From Pseudomonas sp. RIT623 (GTDB taxonomy: Bacteria; Pseudomonadota; Gammaproteobacteria; Pseudomonadales; Pseudomonadaceae), in NCBI RefSeq assembly GCF_004519305.1, contig NZ_SOZA01000037.1:1-49676 (forward strand): 49,676 nucleotides of DNA, given 5' to 3'. Numbering within the stretch: position 1 is the first letter of the stretch; each line of letters starts with the position of its first letter. Positions 18,850 to 26,045 of the stretch are shown here, one piece after another. The position numbers and the translations under genes are program-made. The notes beneath the pieces were generated by a model. The model made no database searches and was not told where the DNA came from. It saw only the letters and a program-made list of their open reading frames with translations.

Positions 18850-20855
18850 GCATGAACTTGAATGTCGAGCTGGCGCCGCAGCGTGCTGTGCTGGCCGGCA
18901 GCGAGCAACCGCTGCTGCGCTTGCAAGGGGTCAGCCGCAGCTTCAGGGCCGGCGACCGCGAGTTCCTGGCGCTCAAGGGTATCGACCTGCAGATCCAGGC
19001 CGGCGAGCTGGTGGCGATCATTGGCGCCTCGGGCTCGGGCAAGTCGACCCTGATGAACATCCTCGGCTGCCTGGACCACGCCAGCACCGGCAGCTACCAG
19101 GTCAGCGGCCAGGAGACCCGTGACCTCGACGACGATTCCCTGGCGGCGCTGCGCCGCGACCATTTCGGTTTCATCTTCCAGCGCTACCACCTGCTGCCGC
19201 ACCTGGATGCGCTGCGCAACGTGGAAATCCCGGCGGTGTATGCCGGCATGCCCCAGGGCGGGCGTCACCAGCGGGCCCGCGAGCTGCTCGGGCGCCTGGG
19301 CCTGGCCGGGCACCTGGCGCATCGGCCCAGCCAGCTGTCGGGCGGGCAGCAACAACGGGTGAGTATCTGCCGGGCCTTGATGAACGGCGGCGAGGTGATC
19401 CTCGCCGACGAGCCTACCGGTGCCCTCGACACCGCCAGCGGCAAGGAGGTGATGAACATCCTGCTGGAACTGCACGGCGCCGGGCACACGGTGATCCTGG
19501 TGACCCACGATCCCAAGGTCGCCGCCCATGCCGAGCGCATCATCGAGGTTAGCGACGGGCAGATCGTCAGCGACCGACGCAGCGTGCGCGAGGTGCCGAC
19601 GGCGGCAGGTGCCGAGCAAGCGCCCCGCGAGGCCGCGCCCCGGCGCCTGGTGGCCAGCCTCGGGCTGTTCCGCGAGGCCTTCAAGATGGCCTGGATCGCC
19701 TTGGTTTCGCACCGCATGCGCACCTTGCTGACCATGCTCGGGATCATCATCGGTATCACCTCGGTGGTGTCGATCTCGGCCATCGGCGAGGGCGCCAAGG
19801 GCTATGTGCTCAAGGACATCCAGGCGATCGGCAGCAACACCATCGACATCTATTCGGGCAGCAGTTTCGGCGACAGCCGGGCCAAGGCCATCGAGACCCT
19901 GGTGCCGGCCGATGTCAGCGCGCTGAACGAACTCTACTACGTCGACAGCGCCACCCCGGTGATCGGCCAGAGCTCGCTGGTGCGCTACCGCAACATCGAC
20001 GCCGACGTGCAGCTCAACGGCGTCAGCGAGCAGTATTTCCAGGTGCGCAACATCCCGCTGGCGGCGGGGATCGTGTTCAGCGCCGACGACGCGCGGCGCC
20101 AGGCGCAGGTGGTGGTGATCGACCACAACACCCGCAAGCGCCTGTTCGGCGCCGGGGTCAACCCGCTGGGGCAGGTGATCCTGGTGGGCCAGTTGCCGTG
20201 CACGGTGATCGGCGTGACCGCCGAGAACAAGAACCTGTTCGTCGCCGGCAACACCCTCAACGTGTGGATGCCCTACGAGACGGCGGCCGGGCGGGTGCTC
20301 GGCCAGCGCCACCTGGACAGCATCAGCGTGCGGATCAAGGATGGCATGCCGAGCAAGCGGGTGGAGGAGGAGGTCAACAAGCTGATGCTGCAGCGTCACG
20401 GCACCAAGGACTTCTTCACCAACAACCTCGACAGCATCATGCAGACGGTGCAGAAGACCAGCCGCTCACTGACCTTGCTGCTGTCGCTGATCGCGGTGAT
20501 TTCGCTGGTGGTGGGTGGGATCGGGGTGATGAACATCATGCTGGTGTCGGTCACCGAACGGACCCGCGAGATTGGCATTCGCATGGCGGTGGGTGCGCGG
20601 CAGTCGGATATTCGCCAGCAGTTCCTGGTGGAGGCGGTGATGGTCTGCCTGATGGGCGGCGTGGTGGGAATCGCGTTGTCGTATGGGATTGGCTATCTGT
20701 TCGCGTTGTTCGTCAAACAATGGGAAATGGTGTTTTCGCTGGGCTCGATCGTGACGGCCTTTGTCTGTTCGACGCTGATCGGGATCGTGTTTGGCTTCGT
20801 GCCAGCGCGCAACGCGGCGCGGCTGGACCCGATCGAGGCGCTGGCGCGGGATTAG
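18846..20855 (+). CDS. macB: MacB-type ABC transporter, fused ATPase and permease
   Basis: A 669-residue inner-membrane ABC exporter with the ATPase at the N-terminus. Walker A lysine is K66 (GASGSGKST), the ABC signature LSGGQ starts at residue 164, and Walker B is LADEP with D188/E189. The first membrane helix is near residues 291-310 (MRTLLTMLGIIIGITSVVSI), followed by a large periplasmic domain and three C-terminal helices of the FtsX type. This is the MacB architecture, which works by mechanotransmission with MacA and a TolC-like channel rather than by moving substrate through its own membrane part. Start is ATG at 18846 inside the macA stop. It is the last gene of the lipopeptide block; a GC-rich hairpin follows it. 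Confidence 0.93.
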   Translation: MSMNLNVELAPQRAVLAGSEQPLLRLQGVSRSFRAGDREFLALKGIDLQIQAGELVAIIGASGSGKSTLMNILGCLDHASTGSYQVSGQETRDLDDDSLAALRRDHFGFIFQRYHLLPHLDALRNVEIPAVYAGMPQGGRHQRARELLGRLGLAGHLAHRPSQLSGGQQQRVSICRALMNGGEVILADEPTGALDTASGKEVMNILLELHGAGHTVILVTHDPKVAAHAERIIEVSDGQIVSDRRSVREVPTAAGAEQAPREAAPRRLVASLGLFREAFKMAWIALVSHRMRTLLTMLGIIIGITSVVSISAIGEGAKGYVLKDIQAIGSNTIDIYSGSSFGDSRAKAIETLVPADVSALNELYYVDSATPVIGQSSLVRYRNIDADVQLNGVSEQYFQVRNIPLAAGIVFSADDARRQAQVVVIDHNTRKRLFGAGVNPLGQVILVGQLPCTVIGVTAENKNLFVAGNTLNVWMPYETAAGRVLGQRHLDSISVRIKDGMPSKRVEEEVNKLMLQRHGTKDFFTNNLDSIMQTVQKTSRSLTLLLSLIAVISLVVGGIGVMNIMLVSVTERTREIGIRMAVGARQSDIRQQFLVEAVMVCLMGGVVGIALSYGIGYLFALFVKQWEMVFSLGSIVTAFVCSTLIGIVFGFVPARNAARLDPIEALARD

Positions 20856-20879
20856 GCTGGTGGCGGTTGGTTTGGATGT

Positions 20880-20904
20880 GCCAGGGGCGCATGGCGCCCC
20901 TGGC
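20880..20904. terminator. Bidirectional hairpin between macB and the aldehyde dehydrogenase
   Basis: A perfect 11-bp inverted repeat, gccaggggcgc / gcgcccctggc, with a three-base loop (atg). It lies between two convergent stop codons (20855 and 20933). There is no strong T-run on either side, so termination strength is uncertain, but position and stem strength favour a shared terminator. Confidence 0.6.
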
Positions 20905-20932
20905 AATATCGACAGCGACAACGTGGCGCGGA

Positions 20933-22318
20933 TCAGTGCCGATCCAACCAGACGGTCTGGGCATTGGTGAACTCGCGCAGGCCAAAGTGCGACAGCTCAC
21001 GGCCGAAGCCGCTCTTCTTCACGCCACCGAACGCCACGCGAGGGTCGGAGGCGCAGTAGCCGTTGATGAACACGCCACCGGTGTCCAGCGCAGCGCCCAT
21101 GCGCTCGGCCAGGGCGTAGTCGGCGGTGTAGATCGTCGCCGTCAGGCCGAACTCACTGTCGTTGGCCAGTTCCACGGCATGCTCGGCATCGCGCGCGCTG
21201 ATGATCGCCGCCACCGGGCCAAACAGCTCCTGCTTGAACGCGGTCATGCCCGCGGTTACATCGCCAAGCACTGTTGGCGCATAGAAGTTGCCGACACCGT
21301 CGAGCTTGTGCCCGCCCAACAGCAATGTCGCGCCTTCGGCCAAGGTCGCCTGGACCTGGCCGTCGAGCTCGTCACGTAGATCGACGCGAGCCATCGGGCC
21401 GATGTAGGTAGCGTCGTCCAGCGGATTGCCAACCACCAACGCGCGGGTAGCTTCGACGAACTTGCGGGTGAAGGCGTCGATGATGCTTGCCTCGACGATC
21501 AAGCGCTTGGCCGCGGCGCAGACCTGGCCGGTATTCTGGTAACGGCCGACGACCGCCGCCTTTACCGCGGCGTCAAGGTCGGCATCGGCCAGCACGATGA
21601 ATGGATCGCAGCCGCCCAGCTCGAGCACGCACTTTTTCAGTGCGGCACCGGCCTGCGCACCAATGGCCATGCCGGCGCGCACGCTGCCAGTGAGGGTGAC
21701 GGCGGCGATGCGCGGGTCGTTGATCGCGCGGGTGACACCCTCGGGGGCGACGTTGAGCACCTCGAACACCCCGTCAGGCACGCCGGCGCGGTTGAACAGG
21801 TCGGCCAGCAGATAGGCGCTGCCCATCACGTTGGGGGCATGCTTGAGCACATAGGTGTTGCCGGCCAGCAGCGCCGGCACGGCGCCACGCAGTACCTGCC
21901 AGACCGGGAAGTTCCACGGCATCACGGCGAGAATCGGGCCCAACGGACGGTATTCGATGCGGGCTTTTTCGATCTGTGTTGGCTCTGGGGCAAGCATCGC
22001 CGGGCCGTGCTCGGCATACCACCGGCACAGCTCGACGCACTTGCCGACTTCGCCTCGGGCCTGGCTGATCGGTTTGCCGATCTCGTGGGTGATCGTCTGC
22101 GCGAACACCTCGGCATTGGCCTGCAGGGCATCGGCCAGGGCGACCAGGTATTCACTGCGCTGTTCCAGCGCCACCCGCCGCCATTGCTTGTAGCCCACCT
22201 TGGCGCGTTGCAGCGCCGCTTCCAGCGCGGCGTCGGTGTCGAAGGCATGATGGCCGATCCGCTCGCCGCTGTACGGGTCGACGGAAATGGCATGGGTCAG
22301 GTTGCTGATCGCGCTCAT
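20933..22318 (-). CDS. sad: NAD(P)-dependent succinate-semialdehyde dehydrogenase (Sad/YneI type)
   Basis: A 461-residue aldehyde dehydrogenase. The catalytic cysteine is C267 (NTGQVC), the general-base glutamate E233 (LELGG) and the oxyanion asparagine N136 (PWNFP). Length and the short N-terminus match the Sad/YneI subfamily, which oxidises succinic semialdehyde to succinate. I start it at the ATG at 22318 (MSAISNL); an in-frame ATG 24 nt upstream (22342) is possible, and neither has a strong ribosome binding site. It is divergent from a LysR gene of the PtrR type, the same pairing as yneI-yneJ in enterobacteria, which supports the substrate call. Succinic semialdehyde is also a product of the hpa pathway at the right end of the window, so the enzyme could serve that route; this is inference. 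Other medium-chain semialdehydes cannot be excluded. Confidence 0.82.
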   Translation of the reverse strand: MSAISNLTHAISVDPYSGERIGHHAFDTDAALEAALQRAKVGYKQWRRVALEQRSEYLVALADALQANAEVFAQTITHEIGKPISQARGEVGKCVELCRWYAEHGPAMLAPEPTQIEKARIEYRPLGPILAVMPWNFPVWQVLRGAVPALLAGNTYVLKHAPNVMGSAYLLADLFNRAGVPDGVFEVLNVAPEGVTRAINDPRIAAVTLTGSVRAGMAIGAQAGAALKKCVLELGGCDPFIVLADADLDAAVKAAVVGRYQNTGQVCAAAKRLIVEASIIDAFTRKFVEATRALVVGNPLDDATYIGPMARVDLRDELDGQVQATLAEGATLLLGGHKLDGVGNFYAPTVLGDVTAGMTAFKQELFGPVAAIISARDAEHAVELANDSEFGLTATIYTADYALAERMGAALDTGGVFINGYCASDPRVAFGGVKKSGFGRELSHFGLREFTNAQTVWLDRH

Positions 22319-22395
22319 GGCTAAAGGCTCGTCGTTGGTCATCGGTGCAGCAAGCCTAGGCGTGGTGATCTTTAATGAAAACTGAATAATAATGA

Positions 22396-22408
22396 GTGAA
22401 ATGTTCAC
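22396..22408. promoter_or_regulatory. Short palindrome in the sad / LysR intergenic region
   Basis: GTGAA-atg-TTCAC is an inverted repeat with 5-bp arms. It lies 15-28 nt upstream of the proposed start of the LysR gene and about 80 nt upstream of sad, in an A/T-rich stretch. A regulator binding here could repress its own gene. This is position-based only. Confidence 0.3.
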
Positions 22409-22423
22409 ATTTGGAGAATGACT

Positions 22424-23308
22424 GTGGACCTGGTGCAACTGGAGATCTTCAAGGCCGTGGCCGAGCACGGCAGCATCAGCGCAGCGGCCCAGCAAATTCA
22501 CCGGGTGCCGTCGAACCTGACCACCCGCATCAAGCAACTGGAGCAAGACCTGGGCGTGGACTTGTTCATCCGTGAAAAGAGCCGCCTGCGCCTGTCGCCG
22601 GCAGGCTGGAACTTCCTCGAATACACCCGGCGTATTCTCGACCTGGTGCAGGAGGCACGTTGCAGCGTGGCCGGTGATGACCCACAAGGCACCTTCGCCC
22701 TGGGTTCGCTGGAGAGCACTGCCGCCGTGCGCATTCCGGCCTTGCTGGCGGCCTACAACCAGCGCTACCCCAAGGTCGATCTGGACCTGTCCACCGGGCC
22801 CTCCGGGACCATGCTCGAGGGCGTGCTGGCCGGGCGCCTGGTGGCGGCGTTCGTCGATGGTCCGGTGCTGCACCCCAGCCTCGAAGGCATGCCGGTGTTC
22901 GAAGAGGAGATGATGCTGATCGCGCCACTCAACCATGCGCCGGTGAGCCGTGCCCGCGACGTCAATGGCGCGAGCATCTATGCCTTTCGCGCCAACTGCT
23001 CGTACCGCCATCATTTCGAGCGCTGGTTCGTCCAGGACCAGTCGGTGCCGGGCAAGATCCACGAGATGGAGTCGTACCACGGCATGCTCGCCTGCGTCAG
23101 CGCAGGTGCCGGGCTGGCGATGCTGCCGCGCAGCATGCTCGACAACATGCCGGGCTGCAGCACGGTCAGCGCCTGGCCCATGGCTGAAGAGTTCCGCTAT
23201 CTGCAGACCTGGCTGGTATGGCGACGGGGCACGGTGTCGCGCAGTCTGGGCATGTTCATCAAACTGCTGGAGGCGCTTGAGCCTGCGAGCCGGTCTAGTT
23301 TGGACTAA
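22424..23308 (+). CDS. LysR-family transcriptional regulator, PtrR/YneJ-like
   Basis: A 294-residue LysR-type regulator with the winged helix-turn-helix at residues 1-60 (core SISAAAQQIHRVPSNLTTRI) and a substrate-binding domain after about residue 90. Two starts are possible: ATG at 22418 and GTG at 22424. A GGAG lies at 22413-22416, only 1 nt before the ATG but 7 nt before the GTG, so I favour GTG. It is divergent from the sad gene, as ptrR is from sad in enterobacteria, and probably controls it. The motif VPSNLTTR is unusual for LysR proteins, where the recognition helix more often reads QPAVSRQ, and is typical of this subgroup. Target and effector are inferred. Confidence 0.8.
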   Translation: MDLVQLEIFKAVAEHGSISAAAQQIHRVPSNLTTRIKQLEQDLGVDLFIREKSRLRLSPAGWNFLEYTRRILDLVQEARCSVAGDDPQGTFALGSLESTAAVRIPALLAAYNQRYPKVDLDLSTGPSGTMLEGVLAGRLVAAFVDGPVLHPSLEGMPVFEEEMMLIAPLNHAPVSRARDVNGASIYAFRANCSYRHHFERWFVQDQSVPGKIHEMESYHGMLACVSAGAGLAMLPRSMLDNMPGCSTVSAWPMAEEFRYLQTWLVWRRGTVSRSLGMFIKLLEALEPASRSSLD

Positions 23309-23387
23309 AGGCGCGCGGTTGGCCGAACGGCACGCGCGCAGCGGGATCAAAACTGTGTAGACCATCCCTCGAAGGGAGGAATGCACC

Positions 23388-23831
23388 ATGCGTACCCATC
23401 ATTACGGTCTTTGCGCGGCGTTGCTGGTGGCCCTGGCCATGCCCTGGACCTTGGCCGCGGCCGCCGACCTGAACGCGCCGATCGACCCACAGGGCGTGCA
23501 CTTGCAGGCTCAGGAACAGAACGGCATCCGCTACCTGCAAGGCGGCATCGGCCAGGACGAGGCCAACGCCATGCGCCAAACCCCCGGCTACGACCTGCAC
23601 ATCACCCTGTCGACCGGCGCCGACGGCAAGTTCCAGAGTGGCGCGGCGCTGGCGATCCAATCAGCACAAGGCCAGCAGGTGTTGGCTTTGCAGGATGTCG
23701 GGCCGCTGATCTTCGTGCAGTTGCCCCCCGGCCACTACCTGGTCACTGGCAGCGCCAAAGGCCAGACTGTGCGGCAGCAGGTCACGGTTGATGGCAAGAC
23801 CCCCGCGCGGGTCGATCTGAACTGGCGTTGA
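23388..23831 (+). CDS. Small secreted protein of unknown function
   Basis: A 147-residue protein with a clear Sec signal peptide (MRTHHYGLCAALLVALAMPWTLAAAA, cleavage likely near residue 26). The rest is about 120 residues, mostly beta in character, ending in PGHYLVTGSAKGQTVRQQVTVDGKTPARVDLNWR. That C-terminal style resembles the beta-sandwich domains often labelled carboxypeptidase regulatory-like, in which a hydrophobic LPPGHY loop is followed by short strands. No catalytic motif, lipobox, metal ligand set or membrane segment is visible after the signal. A strong GGGAGGA binding site precedes the ATG. It stands alone, 79 bp after the LysR gene and 278 bp before pagL. Periplasmic or secreted location is supported; function is not known. 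Confidence 0.7.
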   Translation: MRTHHYGLCAALLVALAMPWTLAAAADLNAPIDPQGVHLQAQEQNGIRYLQGGIGQDEANAMRQTPGYDLHITLSTGADGKFQSGAALAIQSAQGQQVLALQDVGPLIFVQLPPGHYLVTGSAKGQTVRQQVTVDGKTPARVDLNWR

Positions 23832-23948
23832 AGCCTTTTCACTGGCCCCGGCCAGCGTGAATGGCCACTCCCTGTGCAGGAGTAATATTTATTGAACCAT
23901 CGTCCCAGTTACAGGTACTTAGCCAATAGTGGCAAATCACTTCCAACT

Positions 23949-24081
23949 TTCCGCGAATGCGGACCATAATCGCGGAAGTATTACCACTTGTAACCCGGCA
24001 CTCCGTGCCGGAACGCAGGTACAAAATCGAGGGGCATAGCCCCCACATGCCACAGGCCCGCGTCCCTTGGTCGCGGGCCTG
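23949..24081 (+). promoter_or_regulatory. Structured leader with four consecutive stem-loops upstream of pagL
   Basis: Four separate inverted repeats lie in a row before the pagL binding site. They are ttccgcga/tcgcggaa (23949-23956 with 23970-23977), ccggcac/gtgccgg (23995-24001 with 24005-24011), ggggc/gcccc (24031-24035 with 24039-24043) and caggcccgcg/cgcgggcctg (24053-24062 with 24072-24081). No T-run follows the last stem and no ORF is convincing here. The region may be a 5' untranslated leader, a small RNA, or a terminator followed by a promoter. Confidence 0.45.
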
Positions 24082-24109
24082 TCCGTGAAGACCACAGGAG
24101 TAGTCATTG

Positions 24110-24631
24110 ATGAAAAAACGTCTCGCCACCTCGCTGGCCGCCGCTGTGTTGGCATTCGCCGGTGCAAACCTGGCGCAGGCCGCTCAGATCTCCGGCGCCG
24201 TGGGTGCCACCGGCCAGGGCGACATGACCTACCGGATCGGCCTGTCGTTCGACTGGGACAAGAAATGGCTGGAAAGCAGCACCGGTCATCTCACCGGTTA
24301 CTGGGACGCTGCCTACACCTACTGGGAAGGCGGTGAGGCCAGTGGTGCCCACTCGCTGTCGTTCAGCCCGGTGTTCGTCTATGAGTTCAGCGGATTCACC
24401 TACACCCCGTTCATCGAGGCTGGCATCGGCCTGGCGGCGTTCTCCAAGACCGACGTCGGCGACCAGCGCCTGGGCTCCTCGGTCAACTTCGAGGACCGCA
24501 TCGGTTTTGGCCTGAAGCTGCCGGGCGAGCAAAAGGTCGGGATTCGTGCCATGCACTATTCCAATGCTGGCCTCAAGGAGCCGAACGACGGCATCGAGTC
24601 GTACTCGCTGTTCTATAGCAAAGCCTTCTGA
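24110..24631 (+). CDS. pagL: Lipid A 3-O-deacylase PagL
   Basis: A 173-residue outer-membrane beta-barrel enzyme that removes the 3-O acyl chain from lipid A. It has a signal peptide (MKKRLATSLAAAVLAFAGANLAQA) and the active-site sequence MHYSNAGLKEPNDG, with His149 and Ser151 as the predicted catalytic pair. The protein ends in phenylalanine (SLFYSKAF), the usual signal for outer-membrane insertion. Length matches characterised PagL proteins. The ATG at 24110 is chosen because AGGAG (24096-24100) lies 9 nt upstream; an in-frame TTG one codon earlier is less likely. It follows a long structured leader and is followed by a hairpin shared with the convergent stress-protein gene. Deacylation reduces the endotoxic activity of LPS and alters the outer surface. 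Confidence 0.93.
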   Translation: MKKRLATSLAAAVLAFAGANLAQAAQISGAVGATGQGDMTYRIGLSFDWDKKWLESSTGHLTGYWDAAYTYWEGGEASGAHSLSFSPVFVYEFSGFTYTPFIEAGIGLAAFSKTDVGDQRLGSSVNFEDRIGFGLKLPGEQKVGIRAMHYSNAGLKEPNDGIESYSLFYSKAF

Positions 24632-24643
24632 TTCAGGCCGCCC

Positions 24644-24685
24644 GCAGGCAAATTCGACCGACACCCAATCGGCCGCTTTGCCTGC
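24644..24685. terminator. Hairpin between convergent pagL and universal stress protein genes
   Basis: An inverted repeat gcaggcaaa (24644-24652) / tttgcctgc (24677-24685) encloses a second small stem (cgacc...cggccg region). It sits in the 69-bp gap between two convergent stop codons. The A and T bases at the inner ends of the arms give a U-rich side on either transcript, which fits a bidirectional terminator. Confidence 0.6.
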
Positions 24686-24700
24686 AGGGGCATTCAGAAC

Positions 24701-25591
24701 CTAGCGCACCGACTTGATCGCCAGCACGTTGCACAGCGGATGCTCCAGCACGTGCGCGGTGGTTCCGCCGAGGAATGCGTGCAGCGCATCATGGCGATGG
24801 TTACCCATGACGATCACATCGACCCGGCCATGGGCGATGTACTGGGTGATCGCCTTGATCGCGGGCCCTTCGAGAAAATGCCGCCGTTCCAGGGCAATCT
24901 GATGATGGTCGCCCAGGCGGTTGAAGGCTGCCCGCTGCGCGGTGCGCACACTGGCGTCGAAGCCGGGCATGGTCACTGTGCCAGCGCCGAAGTCGGCGAT
25001 ATGGGTCTTGGCCGCGTCGCACACATGCAGCAGGTGCAGGTCGGCGTTGCATTGCAGGGCCAGGGCATGGGCGCTGCGGATCACCTGCTGGTCCAGGTGC
25101 TCGCCGTCGCCATGGCTGTTCAGGTCCACGGCCGCGGCGACCTGTCGGGGCAGGGGCAGGCGGATGTCGCTGACCAGGTGCACGGCCACCGGGCTGTCCT
25201 TGAGCAGTTGCCAGTCCAATGGGGTGACCAGCAGGCGCTTGAGAATCGGTTCGTGCTGCACGTCCTTGACCAGCAGGTCGCAGCCCAGCCGTTCGACCTG
25301 CTCGAGCACGCTGCCCAGTGGGTCGCGGGTCAGCAGCAGTTCGGTGGACACATCGAGGCCGGCGCCGCGCAACTGTTCGGCCTCGTCGGCCAGCCACTGG
25401 CGGTTGTGTTCGAGCAAGCGTTCGCGCTCGCGGCTGTCGGCCATCAGGCCGAAGGTGTCGACATCATCGACGCAAACGTTGACATCCAGCAGGGCCCCGC
25501 TGGACTCGGCCAGCGCCACGGCGCGCTGCAGGGCGGGCGTGTGGCGCATCTGCGGGCCGAGCATGACCAACAATCGCTTGAACTGGCTCAT
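24701..25591 (-). CDS. Tandem-domain universal stress protein (UspE-like)
   Basis: A 296-residue cytoplasmic protein made of two universal stress protein domains, residues about 1-145 and 150-296. The second carries a nucleotide-binding-type loop, VIVMGNHRHDALHAFLGGTTAHVLEH, close to the classical G-2x-G-9x-G-(S/T) pattern but with N/H in place of the first small residues. The first domain (KRLLVMLGPQMRHTPALQRAVALAE) lacks that loop. Tandem Usp proteins of this size are the UspE type, associated with stress survival and stationary phase. The gene is on the minus strand, convergent with pagL, and its upstream side is the 106-bp REP array, so it has little room for a conventional promoter beyond about 55 bp before the first repeat. 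The family call is solid; the precise orthologue is not. Confidence 0.85.
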   Translation of the reverse strand: MSQFKRLLVMLGPQMRHTPALQRAVALAESSGALLDVNVCVDDVDTFGLMADSRERERLLEHNRQWLADEAEQLRGAGLDVSTELLLTRDPLGSVLEQVERLGCDLLVKDVQHEPILKRLLVTPLDWQLLKDSPVAVHLVSDIRLPLPRQVAAAVDLNSHGDGEHLDQQVIRSAHALALQCNADLHLLHVCDAAKTHIADFGAGTVTMPGFDASVRTAQRAAFNRLGDHHQIALERRHFLEGPAIKAITQYIAHGRVDVIVMGNHRHDALHAFLGGTTAHVLEHPLCNVLAIKSVR

Positions 25592-25646
25592 CTCACACCT
25601 CCACGTGTGGCAGCCCCCCGTTCAGTCTAGACCTCCGTCCCCACAC

Positions 25647-26010
25647 CATCCATCGTGGCGCCTGGTTCGCCAGCAAGCTGGCTCCTACGGATGTTGCAGG
25701 CCGTAATCGGCGTAGGAGCCGGCTTGCCGGCGAACACCGGCGTAGCCGGTGCCATCCATCGCGGCGCCTGGTTCGCCAGCAAGCTGGCTCCTACGTGTTG
25801 CAGGCCGTAATCGGCGTAGGAGCCGGCTTGCCGGCGAACACCGGCGTAGCCGGTACCATCCATCGCGGCGCCTGGTTCGCCAGCAAGCTGGCTCCTACGG
25901 ATGTTGCAGGCCGTAATCGGCGTAGGAGCCGGCTTGCCGGCGAACACCGGCGTAGCCGGTGCCATTCACCGCGTCGCCTGGTTTGCCAGCAAGGCTGGCA
26001 CCTGCTGGTC
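25647..26010. repeat. Tandem array of REP pairs (BIME-like), about 3.4 copies of a 106-bp unit
   Basis: Units start at 25647, 25753, 25857 and 25963, so periods are 106, 104 and 106 bp; the fourth copy is partial and more diverged. Each unit holds one REP in one orientation (GTTCGCCAGCAAGCTGGCTC) and one inverted (GTAGGAGCCGGCTTGCCGGC), separated by a short non-palindromic spacer. The 104-bp unit lacks two bases (ga) after CTAC. The array fills most of the 454-bp gap between the acyl-CoA dehydrogenase stop (26046) and the stress-protein start (25591). No ORF in it looks real. Confidence 0.88.
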
Positions 26011-26045
26011 AGGTGTGTCGTAGGCACCGGCGAAAACTGCGGCGG

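Noticed and set aside
20933..23389. An 818-residue version of the succinate-semialdehyde dehydrogenase extending through the LysR gene
   Set aside because: The extra 350 N-terminal residues are antisense to the LysR regulator; homologues begin near MSAISNL.
24740..25630. A 296-residue + strand reading opposite the universal stress protein
   Set aside because: Antisense shadow; the minus-strand reading has clear Usp domain motifs.
25647..26010. A possible CRISPR array because of regular repeats
   Set aside because: Units are about 106 bp, spacers are also repeated, and each unit is an inverted pair of REP elements. No cas genes are present.
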